A DNA stretch of 64,000 bases. It comes from Phallusia mammillata. Lineage: Eukaryota; Chordata; Ascidiacea; Phlebobranchia; Ascidiidae. Within the stretch, counting starts at the first letter, position 1. Every line of letters starts with the position of its first letter. The notes beneath the pieces were generated by a model. That model was not told where the DNA came from, made no database searches, and saw only the letters and a program-made list of their open reading frames with translations. Below, piece by piece: positions 56,401 through 64,000 of this stretch. The stretch spans positions 5,245 to 69,244 of the forward strand of contig QLIY01000258.1 in NCBI GenBank assembly GCA_003260075.1. The letters are read 5' to 3'. The translations under genes and the position numbers were made by a program.

Positions 56401-59400
56401 TCAACATTATTTGGTGTAAATACAAGACGAGCATTTTAACAAACACTTTTTGGTATCAAAACAGATGGATGCCTTGAGTAGTTTTATTGTATGTTAAAGT
56501 TCGCAGTTCTTTTATTTTTCCTCTGTACTGTAGTTGAACTTATTAGACTGGGGGAAGTTTTTCATTTAGTTGAGAGGAAATTGCGCAAGTTTGCTGACAA
56601 CAACGGGGAAGTTAAAGAGAATGTTGCTTTGGTTTATGCATTAGCTTCGCAATAGGTGCTTTTTGCTTTTAGCTTTATGTCAACGTACTCAAAACTAACC
56701 CACAGTTCTCTTGGCAAGTAAAAGCCTGTCAGAACCATCACTAAAAAAGTAAAAGCGAAAAAACATCAAAATGACACAAAATAGGACATGACCTGTGCAT
56801 TTCCTGTGCTTGTTGGTCTCAGTTACAGTTTTCTTGGCAAGTGAAAATTCCTCAAAAACAATCATCACAATCGTCAAAAACATCCAAAAATTAGCTCTTA
56901 GCATATGCATTTTATGATTTAGGTGTATACCTTATTCAAATAGAATATTATATGTAAAGTTCTTTGTGAGAACGTAGCCAGTAAACTTTGTATTTGCTTC
57001 CGGCCCTAGCCCCAATAAACCCCAGCCAATTATTAACTTGTTTCGCCAGATCAGCACATAGCTAAACCGAATTAGTATTTACGGCTTGTTTGTCTCGTAC
57101 AAGCTTCCCACCGTGCTGCACTGTCATTGTCGATTTTACCATAACCGCAGTGTACCCACACACCAGCAGGAAACTGCCTNCTTTGGTTTATGCATTAGCT
57201 TCGCAATAGGTGCTTTTTGCTTTTAGCTTAATGACAACGTACTCAAAACTAAAACACAGTTCTCTTGGCAAGTAAAAGCCTGTCAGAACCATCACCAGAG
57301 AAGTAAAAGCGAAAAATATTTAAAATGACACAAAATAGGACATGACCTGTGCATTTCCTGCGCTTGTTGGTCTCAGTTACAGTTTTCTTGGCAAGTGAAA
57401 ATTCTCAAAAACAATCATCACAATCGTCAAAAACATCCAAAAATTAGCTCTTAGCATATGCATTTTATGATTTAGGTGTATACCTTATTCAAATAGAATA
57501 TTATATGTAAAGTTCTTTGTGAGAACGTAGCCAGTAAACTTTGTATTTGCTTCCGGCCCTAGCCCCAATAAACCCCAGCCAATTATTAACTTGTTTCGTC
57601 AGATCAGCCCAGCGCTAAACCGAATCAGTATTTACGGCTTGTTTGTCTCGTACAAGCTTCCCACCATGCTGCACAGTCATTGTCGATTTTACCCTAACCA
57701 CAGTGTATCCACATGCCAGCAGGAAACTGCCTACTAAACACATGCAACTAAATATACAGCACGAAAAGGCGTGAAAATGTTGAACAAAAAACGATTTGAT
57801 AAGAAAGTTATTGGACTTTAATTGCTAAAGTGCGGTTTTAGGCCACTACTGTTTATGATCGTAAATAAGACTTCTGTTTAATCGCAATACAGATTTTTTT
57901 AATTTGATTAGGATGAACATAAATGCTGAAAAGTTCCGGAAAGACTTCTGTCGTGGGTTCGAATCCCACCGCAGGCTAGATTTTTCTACCATGTACGCTT
58001 TTCCATATGTGGGAATGCATGGTGACTGGCTGATTCGGTACAACACCTTCAATAGTACTTGTGTGCTATCATTTCACAATTGATTCACATATTTGCATTT
58101 ATGGGAATGGATAAATTTCTAACAAGTGCAATCAACGTTTTAATGTATTTTATGATGAAATTATTTCCTTCTGCGCAGAGTTTTCACCGTCGTACGAACA
58201 GTAGCAGTACGAGCACCACAACAACAGGACAAGGAAGTCCGACTTCATGTAAATCGGCTCCAGCTGGTTCTGCAGTGGCTCGACTCTCATCTGTGTCTTC
58301 ACATGACTCTGGATTCGTCTCCCAGGGCAACAGCAACGTCACAATGCCACCTATAAATCTCTCATCCAACGAAACGAACCCCCAAATAACGGCCAAACCT
58401 CCTCTACCTAATGACAAGGTATAAAATACCTATTTTTTGCGACGTTTCGACAAGTGCTATTGTCATCATCAGGTTATAAGAATTCAAAGTCGCCATTTTT
58501 TTCCTTTGTGCGTCACCTAGTTGCATGCCTGTCGTTTTAATTCTTATAACCTGATGATGACAATAGCACTTGTCGAAACGTCGTTATGTTTTACATCAAT
58601 ATACTGGCTCTGATTTTTTGCTCAGATTATTCAAAACAGTGAAAATTATACCTAAGTTTATTTTCTGTGTTTTACCAGAACTTGGACAACACTACGGACA
58701 TAGTATCTCCGCTCATCCGAACTCGACCCAACTCAGCTCAATTACCCGATTCTGTGGTGCCACACAGTGGACCGAACAGACCGCTTTCGTGGAAGGACTG
58801 GTCTCGTCCAGGTATGGGTTTCCTCGAACAACGTTTTCTCTCCTTTCAGACCATGCTCTGAATTTGTGACTTAAAATGTGTAGAGTAACTAACTTTTAAT
58901 TTACGATTGATGCCATCACAAGCCGTATGACGTCATAGCATTGATTTTTGACAGAAAAAATGTTTTTTAAACAAGTTTTTTACCCCTTCATGCCATGCTC
59001 TAGTTGGTGACGCACTAAATGTAAAATAACTAAATCGTAATTGATTTGTTTTTAAAAATGTTTTAATCGTCTTTGTATGCAACAAAAGGGTGTAACTGCC
59101 CCCCCCCCCTCTAGTTGGTGACGCACTAAATGTAAAATAACTAAATCGTAATTGATGTGTTTTTAAAAATATTTTAATCGTCTTTGTATGCAACAAAAGG
59201 GTGTAACTGTCCCCCCCCCCCAGCAGCCGCCATCATCACCTAACCCCAACCATATTCTACCCAGCAAGCCCACCGGACCCCCAGTACTGTCACCGCGACC
59301 CCACCACGGAACCCTGCAGCACCGTCAGTCATTGGGTGGCTTCAGTGAAGGGAAAGCACCGCCCCCTATGCTACGTCACGTGTCTGAGTCCCATTTTGCG

Positions 59401-60789
59401 GGGTCAAGTCATGTCACTGTAGACGGGGGCCTAAAATCCCCTGAACGACCCCCTAAACCCGCTGCGTTTATATTTACTGGGACCCAGGAAGTAGATGAAG
59501 ATTCCCTGCCCCTCCCACCACCACCAGACTTGGCCCCAGGAGAAGCCCCCGCTTCTGATGAACCACTGCCCCCGCCACCACCGGAAGGTAAATCCCCACT
59601 TCACATTTTTTAATTCATAAAAATTTTAAGAAAACCTAAAATTTAAAATACATCATTTCAAGTAAATCTTTTCTTGTCAATGAAATCTCCTTTCAAGTAA
59701 AACAACCGCTACGATTCAGGGTCATTACAATCAGATCAAGAAAATTCAGTGTGAAAACTAGTGATGCACCGAAGTTTCGGTTGGCCGAAACCTTTCGGCC
59801 GAATCCGTTGTTTTCCAATGTTTCGGTTTCGGCCCGAACTTTTTTGAAAATTCGGCCGAAACCGAACTTTTTTGTTACATGGAATCGAAGCCTTAAATTT
59901 CATTTTCGCCCATACGAAACATCATAAATTAACTATTTGTTATATTTATAAATTACGAGCCACGTTGTCTGCAAAATATTACAAGTTTAGCAAAGCTTAC
60001 GCATTGTGAAAGTTATTTTGGTTTGTCATAATTGAGGTCACTCGTATCAACAACAAAAGTTTCAGTTGAAAACATCCATAAATGGGGATTTTAGGTTCGG
60101 CCTGATTCGGCCGAAATAATTCGGCCTCAAGGCCGAATATTCGGTTTCGGCCCGAACCTTTTTAGGCGGGTTCGGTGCATCACTAGTGAAAACCACTAAA
60201 TCTGTCGTTGTGTTTGATTTGTTTTGCGAAACAAATGCACTTCGCTTTTATAAGCATCATCAGTGTCTGAAAACAAAATAAAAAGCGGGATAAAACACAT
60301 TTTTAAGGTTTTAATATTTAGGGTAACACTTGAATTGGGAATTTCTACCTGAGTTTAGGACCCATTTGATGAAAAAGAAGGCTAAAATTCCTTGTATTGT
60401 CGTTTTCAGAAATAACAAACGGACAAGGACCCATTCACGAACCAAAGCCCCCGGTACATCCCGCTAAAGACGAAATGAAGCTGACGAGGCCCCTGTATGC
60501 GACCCCTAACCCCATCCAAGGGGAATTTACCTGCATGACCCTGGGACGGAAGAACAGTAACCACAGCTTGCAATATTCAAGCAGTAGTGGTTACAGCAGC
60601 CAGAACACTACTCCCGCATGTTCAGAAGATACGATTGCTTCACACGGTAAGATTATAAAATCGGTCTGACTACAAAGTTTTTTATTGTTTGTGTATTTCT
60701 GCATGATGTTTTTTTTTCTAGCTGTTGAAAATAAAACCTTATTTTACTTTATTCTAAATTTCCACCTACACAGGTTCCACCTTTTAATA

Positions 60790-60835
<46 letters not shown>

Positions 60836-61660
60836 CGGCTGAACCATAGAAAAACCGGCTTACTGTATTAAGTTCAAATGTCCCTTAGTTAATACTTTGT
60901 TTTGGTGTACACCTGGACCAGCTTGTAACAATAGCTATTTGTCAAAAACGTTAAATACTGAAAGGAATTGGACAAACGCTTTCATAAACCTGGCATTTAC
61001 ACAAAAAATCTCTTTACAGACACAGATTACAGTTCGACCAATGGCGATGACGTAACAGGTCACGTGGACTACCAAACCTGGTCAACAATGCCTAGATCAC
61101 GTGACAATCACCATGGAAACGCGCGCAACCGTCGACCAGCGTCCACAGCCGGCGTTCCAACCAGTAAGTTGTTGGTTTTTGCGGATTTTTACCCCAATAT
61201 TGGATTTCTTATTTATTTAACTCAAACATTTACAGTGATATCAACTCAAATCACAAGCCCGGGCACTGCCACCATTCGGAGGAAACCTTCGAGTAAATTC
61301 AACTCAGTACGCCGGACTTCGAACGTCCCAAAGCCCGTGCAACCGCCAACAGTTCCCCAAAGCCCGGTCACCAAACTCATGTCGACCTTCCTACCGCCCG
61401 ACAGCAACGAACTTGCCAATCAACATTTTAACAACGGATATTGTTACAACACAAACAATAACAATCACGGCTCTATGACGTCAAATTATGACGACACAAT
61501 GGAACAATCAGATGTAGTTCGAGATTTGACTCTAAAATTCAAACAAAGCGTTGACATGCGCGACGGTTCACCAACTCCTACTGATACCCCCGTTCGTGAC
61601 GTCATGGCGGGCTACTCACCCCCCATTTCTGGGGTTGGGCCGTTCTACGGTCAGCAATGA
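32429..61660 (+). CDS. MTSS1: MTSS (missing-in-metastasis) I-BAR domain protein
   Basis: This is a membrane-curving, actin-regulating scaffold of the cell cortex. Exons: 32429-32494, 32978-33039, 33251-33324, 49516-49600, 50039-50130, 50331-50405, 51432-51592, 55256-55417, 55884-55984, 56237-56315, 58179-58418, 58679-58811, 59221-59587 (start hidden by a gap), 60410-60646, 61020-61163 and 61236-61660. The start is ATG 32429, because MDIEKECSLLGTLFQNIV aligns with the human MTSS1 N terminus at its first residue. About 834 codons are visible. Phases agree everywhere except at the gap before 59221. Intron 3 is about 16.2 kb, against 0.2-3.7 kb for the others. The gene probably represents the ancestor of vertebrate MTSS1 and MTSS2. 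The C-terminal WH2 motif of the vertebrate proteins is not seen. Confidence 0.95.
32560..32613 (+). other. MTSS1: Duplicate of MTSS exon 1 created by an n join
   Basis: From 32560 onward the sequence repeats 32441-32558 almost exactly. The single n at 32559 marks the join. The first copy breaks off where a 46-bp perfect palindrome begins in the second copy, so the palindrome probably stopped contig extension. Confidence 0.85.
32668..32785. repeat. Perfect 46-bp inverted repeat with a 26-base loop
   Basis: Arms 32668-32713 and 32740-32785 are exact reverse complements, separated by 26 bases. It lies in MTSS intron 1. No hammerhead core is present. Tataacctt occurs on both sides but not immediately next to the arms, so a target duplication is uncertain. 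It may be a fold-back element. As RNA it would form a very stable hairpin. Confidence 0.75.
32978..55417 (+). CDS. MTSS1: MTSS exons 2-8: I-BAR (IMD) domain
   Basis: Exons 32978-33039, 33251-33324, 49516-49600, 50039-50130, 50331-50405, 51432-51592 and 55256-55417. Together with exon 1 they encode the helical IMD dimer that binds PIP2-rich membrane and produces outward bending. Recognisable stretches are SPVWEEFVSRGMKLYTLLK, FVESMQKIADNATNTKG, SALTRICVRQKMVENKLKQF, LEEWKKVANQLEKDHAKEYK, KKRNGDTLRLQKKARKG, LTLLEETEKSALRNLLVEER and MMNEVSHLHELGSDVTRLCR. The basic patch KK..DIKKR corresponds to the membrane-binding lysines of human MTSS1. Exon 4 is partly repeated at 49765-49790 after a C run. 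Confidence 0.95.
35630..36530. promoter_or_regulatory. CpG-richer intronic stretch with E-box, nuclear-receptor and CRE motifs
   Basis: The stretch contains two cacgtg E-boxes (about 35673 and 35712), aggtcaaggtca at 36188-36199 (a directly abutted half-site repeat that includes the tcaaggtca monomer site) and tgacgtca at 36521-36528. It could be an enhancer or alternative promoter inside intron 3. The evidence is motif matching only. Confidence 0.25.
35889..35975 (+). repeat. Hammerhead-like repeat, subfamily C
   Basis: The first core strand reads ctgaaga (35926-35932). It is followed by a strong stem (gcccaacc paired with ggtgggc, one bulged base) around the loop gttct, then gaaac (35954-35958). 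The ribozyme would need ctgatga, and acgt after gaa, so this copy is probably inactive. It is a relative of 17925-18010. Confidence 0.5.
40460..40715. mobile_element. 256-bp palindromic element with a hammerhead-like core in each arm
   Basis: The ends tttaataaaaagcaaattgc and their reverse complement bound a near-perfect inverted repeat. In the right arm ctgatga (40625-40631), stem gaca/tgtc around tagttt, gaaa (40647-40650) and cgtt follow in hammerhead order. The left arm carries the same order on the minus strand (40550 down to 40520). Flanking attccaactgt occurs at about 40415 and 40716, which may mark a longer element. Confidence 0.65.
41481..41560 (+). repeat. Hammerhead-like repeat, subfamily A
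   Basis: Caatgatggca, loop gagcatt, tttgccgaaacgtt and the tail aataaagcatgtcg, tttacgtct match the copies at 359 and 43869. The first core strand has lost ctg. Confidence 0.5.
43869..43940 (+). repeat. Hammerhead-like repeat, subfamily A
   Basis: Ctgttgatggt, ttagca, tttgccgaaacgtt and the tail aataaagcaagtcg, ttttacgtct parallel 41481-41560. The core has one extra base relative to ctgatga. Confidence 0.5.
50440..50457. repeat. Short (TA)n microsatellite
   Basis: A simple at/ta run occurs in MTSS intron 6. A comparable interrupted run is at about 12276-12297 in a CHD intron. Confidence 0.6.
53330..53940. repeat. Threefold copy of an intron segment
   Basis: A roughly 190-base segment containing taattttgccctgatcaaat occurs three times, separated by a C run (53534-53543) and a single n (53752). 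It lies in MTSS intron 7. Confidence 0.85.
54770..55150. repeat. Haplotype duplication across the n at 54963
   Basis: The segment starting gtgtgatttaaaaaatatc is repeated almost exactly after the n. It lies in MTSS intron 7. Confidence 0.85.
55884..58418 (+). CDS. MTSS1: MTSS exons 9-11: Ser-rich segment with a DSGxxS site
   Basis: Exons 55884-55984, 56237-56315 and 58179-58418. They encode GLSGSRKSSLCSLNSSDSRS, a His/Ser stretch, and RLSSVSSHDSGFVSQ. The last is nearly identical to RLSSVSSHDSGFISQ of vertebrate MTSS1. DSGFVS (58305-58322) fits the DSGxxS degron recognised by beta-TrCP after phosphorylation, which has been reported to control MTSS1 turnover. The region is otherwise low-complexity and probably disordered. 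Confidence 0.9.
56629..57735. repeat. Haplotype duplication of about 550 bp across the n at 57180
   Basis: The segment from tttggtttatgcattagc to aggaaactgcc is repeated after the n with scattered substitutions and small indels. It lies in MTSS intron 10. Confidence 0.85.
57953..57969 (+). repeat. tRNA T-arm / B-box remnant
   Basis: Gtgggttcgaatcccac forms a perfect T stem and loop and contains the RNA polymerase III B box ggttcgaatcc. No matching acceptor stem, anticodon arm or A box is found upstream, so it is not a tRNA gene. It may be part of a tRNA-derived SINE. Confidence 0.35.
58440..58583. mobile_element. Inverted-repeat element with intact hammerhead-like core, subfamily B
   Basis: Perfect 45-bp arms (58440-58484 and 58539-58583) flank a 54-base centre. 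On the + strand the right arm has ataac (58546-58550), ctgatga (58551-58557), stem gacaa/ttgtc around tagcac, gaaa (58575-58578) and gtc (58580-58582), followed by gttat (58583-58587), which pairs with ataac. This is a complete minimal hammerhead layout. It lies in MTSS intron 11, starting 21 bases after the donor of exon 11. Confidence 0.7.
58679..59587 (+). CDS. MTSS1: MTSS exons 12-13: proline-rich region
   Basis: Exon 12 (58679-58811) ends in NRPLSWKDWSRPG. Exon 13 (about 59221-59587) is proline-rich, with PVLSPRPHHG, SLPLPPPPDLAPGE and LPPPPPEG, as expected of SH3- or profilin-binding segments in this family. Exon 12 ends in phase 1, but exon 13 as assembled reads in phase 0 from 59221, so at least two bases and the true acceptor are lost in the C run 59211-59221. 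Confidence 0.85.
59759..60186. mobile_element. hAT-type MITE (TAGTGATGCACCGAA family), 428 bp
   Basis: The ends tagtgatgcaccgaa and ttcggtgcatcacta are perfect 15-bp inverted repeats. The flanks gtgaaaac (59751-59758) and gtgaaaac (60187-60194) are an exact 8-bp target duplication. The interior has many internal ttcggccgaa-type palindromes and no coding frame. It lies in MTSS intron 13. Confidence 0.92.
60205..60275 (-). repeat. Hammerhead-like repeat on the minus strand
   Basis: On the minus strand the order is acactgatgatg, stem gctt/aagc, then gaagtgca. The second core strand is gaag rather than gaaa, so activity is doubtful. It follows the hAT element by a few bases. Confidence 0.4.
60410..61660 (+). 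CDS. MTSS1: MTSS exons 14-16: C-terminal region without a WH2 motif
   Basis: Exons 60410-60646, 61020-61163 and 61236-61660. SSSGYSSQNTTPACSEDTIA matches the vertebrate stretch with TPTCSEDTI, and RRPASTAGVPT and GTATIRRKPSSKFNSVRR match RPASTAGLPT and GVATIRRTPSTKPSVRR. After that the sequence is Asn/Ser/Pro-rich and ends YSPPISGVGPFYGQQ. Vertebrate MTSS1 ends with an actin-binding WH2 motif (IRRGVKLKK), and nothing similar is present here. The stop TGA at 61658-61660 begins a tgacgtca octamer. Confidence 0.9.
60790..60832. other. Long G run (43), probable sized gap
   Basis: The run lies in MTSS intron 14. It is G again although the nearby short runs are C, so a contig of the other orientation must begin after 59.2 kb. 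Confidence 0.75.
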
Positions 61661-61704
61661 CGTCACGAAGTGTCTTTACGGCGACCAGACGCAGAGTGAC
61701 GTCA
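61476..61704. promoter_or_regulatory. Cluster of four TGACGTCA palindromes across the MTSS stop codon
   Basis: Exact octamers are at 61476-61483, 61597-61604, 61658-61665 and 61697-61704. The third contains the stop codon. The arrangement resembles the cluster at the end of the CHD gene. Confidence 0.4.
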
Positions 61705-62369
61705 CAATGTCAATGGATTGTGACGTGTGATGAAGGTTCGCGCATGCGCAGTGAAGGTTGGCGAAGTCGGTTTGTGACAGATTATGGTAAAAAGTGTAAA
61801 TATGATAAGATGAAGGTGCCAGATTGTTTCGATTATTTATTATCGCCGCGTACTTTTGTTCGGGAACCTTTTAATGATTGTTACGTCATATTTGGCGTTG
61901 TGCCAATGTCTTTTTTTGCAGGCGTTTGTTCCGCAAGCCTGCTTTATACCCGCCATTATTCATCTTTTGCTTTTTGTTTTCACTATATCGTGTCGTAAGT
62001 TGCATTTTGGTAATTCAATTCCCAAGAAAAATAGTTTTTAGTTGAAATATTCGTTTTTCGCGTGGTGAATTGGCTTTCCTGCACAAAATCTTGTATTTAA
62101 TTTCGTAGATTACAAACCGTGCGCCCGATTTTAGTGGACCCAATTGTAATTAGAAATTTGACGCAACTGCGCCCTCCAGTGCATTTCGAGCATCCTGCGC
62201 TTCTAATTCAGAGAGTTCAAAACACACCTAGGGAATTCTTCTCCGTTTTTCTTTCTTTAGTGACAAGCGCATCGCGCTCCCCACTTCTGTACGTCATGTG
62301 TACGTTGCCAGGGGAACGGTGCGCAAAATAGTTCTTTTCCTTTCCTTGTAAATACGTTATTTTTCTTTT

Positions 62370-62411
62370 GGAAAACTTCGGAGTACCTGCCGAGACTTTC
62401 CGAAGTTTTCC
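62370..62411 (+). other. Predicted 3' UTR hairpin
   Basis: The arm ggaaaacttcgga (62370-62382) is the exact reverse complement of tccgaagttttcc (62399-62411), with a 16-base loop. Four more pairs (tttt/aaaa) follow beyond a one-base bulge. Confidence 0.5.
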
Positions 62412-62448
62412 GAAAATTTCCGATGTTGTCCGATACTTACCGAACGCG
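62389..62448. repeat. Six ccga motifs at exact 10-bp spacing
   Basis: Ccga begins at 62390, 62400, 62410, 62420, 62430 and 62440. The units vary around ttccgaannt. It overlaps the 3' arm of the predicted hairpin. Confidence 0.7.
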
Positions 62449-62568
62449 CTTCTTTACCTGTTTCAGTTTACTTTGTTGAGCTTTTACGTTGTAGATGAGG
62501 TAGCTTCGTTGTTTGGTACAAACACGTGGGTGTACAAAGTGGCGTTAATAGCGTCATCGGAAAATATT

Positions 62569-62574
62569 AATAAA
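62569..62574 (+). terminator. MTSS1: Polyadenylation signal of the MTSS gene
   Basis: An exact aataaa lies about 900 bases after the stop codon and is followed downstream by a gtttgtttattt stretch. An earlier signal could exist in the AT-rich UTR. Confidence 0.45.
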
Positions 62575-62649
62575 CAAAAACCTGAACAAAGACCGTTTGT
62601 TTATTTCATATTATACAGTGTAAGACCCAAGTTGATCGTGCTGTCATAA

Positions 62650-63283
62650 AAAGACTGTCTTATGTGGCGCATTCTTAAAATATTTGTTTTAAAATCTACG
62701 TTGCATAACCAAAGTTCATTGGTGTTTTTGATTACAAACTCTTATGCTTGCTTCGTGTTTTAGAACAAATTTAGTCATTTGAGTGGGAAAGCTTGATTTT
62801 CCCAATTTAAATCCTTACTCGTGCGTAAATTTCAAACTTTGTTCGTTCATTTTCAAATTATTGCACGTTAAAACAGCACACGTTTGAACTTCAAAGTAGC
62901 ACCAAGTAAAAAAACGAAAAAAACACACACACAAAAACAAATATTTGGGTTTAAAGTCGCAACTTTGTACGCGTTGGCCAATGATGGTTAAACTTTGTGG
63001 CAATGTGCTAAAGAGTTACTGAGGCCAGGGTGTGGTGAAAACAAATTATGTAAATCTATGACACAGCGTTCCAAGCGAGTATGTTCGAGGTACGTGAGTA
63101 CAAAATAAGCTTATGACTTAAAAAAAAATTTGTTCTAGCAATATTTCAGTGTTTTTAAAAGTTGAAATTCTGTAGAAATGAAAGAGCAAACAATTGAAGA
63201 ATAGCGGTCAGGCCTTCGTACAATTCAACACATCCGCTAGACAGCGCAAGAGAGGTAACTAACACTTGAAAAGTCAGATTTTA
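62650..63283. other. Intergenic region between convergent genes
   Basis: I see no exon, repeat end or hammerhead core here. It holds an (ac)n-like run near 62923 and AT-rich sequence. The two genes face each other across it. Confidence 0.4.
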
Positions 63284-63562
63284 TTAAATATCGTCCTCAG
63301 TGGTAAGAGAAGCATAGGCTTTGCCGTCAACTTTACGAAATTTCGGTTTTACAAATAAAACAGTTTGTTCTGCGTCATCGTCGGACAAACTGACGCTAGA
63401 TGGCGTGGTGGAGCTGTCGTAGTAAACCCCCAAGCCTGCTAGTTTGTCCGGACATTTGCAAGGTTCGGGCACTTGGTAGTGCATGTAGGCAGCCATACAT
63501 GATTTTGTGAAGAGAAGACAAAGTACGAGGTCCAGAAGAAAACTTCCAACTTTTATTCCAAC
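63284..63562 (-). CDS. Terminal exon of an unrecognised membrane protein
   Basis: On the minus strand an acceptor (cgtttcag) is followed by 92 in-frame codons and a TAA. The exon starts VGIKVGSFLLDLVLCLLFTK, a probable membrane segment, then MAAYMHYQVPEPCKCPDK and a Ser/Asp-rich tail with DDDAEQTVLFVKPKFRK, ending SLTTEDDI. An aataaa overlaps the stop codon (63280-63285 on the complementary strand). Codon use and splice site look real, but I do not recognise the family. The rest of the gene would lie beyond the right edge of the window or in the unassigned sequence before it. Confidence 0.55.
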   Translation of the reverse strand, partial: VGIKVGSFLLDLVLCLLFTKSCMAAYMHYQVPEPCKCPDKLAGLGVYYDSSTTPSSVSLSDDDAEQTVLFVKPKFRKVDGKAYASLTTEDDI

Positions 63563-63574
63563 CTGAAACGAACA

Positions 63575-63905
63575 TCAAACATTGTAGATTGAAATCTGAT
63601 AGAAGTGGATTTTCTATCAAAAATTTTTTTTGACAAGGTGAAACAATTCATTGCGACATATTTGCCCTTCACCCGTTGGGACAATTTGCCCGGGTGATAT
63701 GTTACTAGGCCTACCAAAAGAGTAAGTTTGTCGTATGTTACACTTAAATGTTTGTAACCAAACATACAAAATCGTTTTAAACAGCGACAGCACATCTACA
63801 CTAACATTGCAACTATTTGTAGATTAAACTCTGAAAGCAGAGGCTTTTTTTCGTAAAGATTTTTGACGGGTGAAACAATCGTTTGCGACGTAATTGCCCT
63901 TTAGC
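63575..63905. repeat. Diverged direct repeat, two units about 230 bp apart
   Basis: Units at about 63580-63665 and 63811-63902 share ttgtagatt, aactctga/aatctgat, aggtgaaacaat/gggtgaaacaat, gcgac and tttgccctt/attgcccttt in the same order. The origin is unknown. Confidence 0.5.
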
Positions 63906-64000
63906 AATCAACAAGTTGGAAATAGCTGCGCAACGTTAGAGCGCTATGGAAGGCAAAAACTGAAGACCACAATGGTTGATCAAAGGCTATACAGCGCTTA

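Larger units (their letters stand above)
61661..62600 (+). other. MTSS1: MTSS 3' UTR
   Basis: No coding exon of the family follows the stop. The UTR includes a further tgacgtca at 61697-61704, a hairpin at 62370-62411, a 10-bp periodic array at 62390-62443 and a polyadenylation signal at 62569-62574. Confidence 0.6.

Noticed and set aside
57953..57969. A complete tRNA gene.
   Set aside because: Only the T arm is present. No acceptor partner, anticodon arm or A box can be found upstream.

Overview
The window is animal nuclear DNA: AT-rich, with many small exons bounded by GT/AG introns, and two large genes on the + strand arranged head to tail. My best guess for the source is a very heterozygous marine invertebrate deuterostome, possibly a sea squirt. 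That guess rests on the short introns, an undivided CHD6-9 type gene, a vertebrate-like MTSS protein and the large amount of allelic duplication. The species itself cannot be read from the sequence.

Layout. (1) 598-29834: most of a CHD6/7/8/9 (Kismet class) chromatin remodeller. The window opens inside the gene, after the chromodomains, and I trace 48 exons: both ATPase lobes, the post-ATPase linker, a SANT-like domain, an acidic low-complexity region, two BRK domains, a serine-rich tail, and a stop at 29832-29834. (2) 29835 to about 32.4 kb: the CHD 3' UTR, a complete hAT-type MITE, and the upstream region of the next gene. (3) 32429-61660: an MTSS (missing-in-metastasis) type I-BAR protein. 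Its tiny first coding exon is at 32429-32494. Intron 3 is about 16 kb, the I-BAR domain is followed by a Ser-rich segment with a conserved DSGxxS site and by proline-rich exons, and the stop is at 61658-61660. No C-terminal WH2 motif is visible. (4) 63284-63562, minus strand: the last exon of an unrecognised membrane protein, convergent with MTSS.

The two main products act in different places. The CHD protein is a nuclear ATP-dependent nucleosome remodeller. The MTSS protein bends membrane and organises cortical actin. Nothing in the sequence suggests a shared pathway.

Two things dominate the remaining sequence. First, the assembly is a partly collapsed diploid. Dozens of 10-base runs of G (before about 26.9 kb) or C (after it) sit between two near-identical copies of the same segment, while longer runs sit where no sequence is repeated. 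I interpret these runs as scaffold gaps whose N characters were turned into G; six single n characters are a second layer of joins. Several exons are therefore present twice, broken or misplaced. Second, the introns carry hAT MITEs with 8-bp target duplications, at least one of them present in one haplotype and absent from the other. They also carry several fold-back repeats with hammerhead-ribozyme-like cores (CTGATGA, stem, GAAAC, GTC), resembling the minimal hammerheads known from Penelope-like elements.
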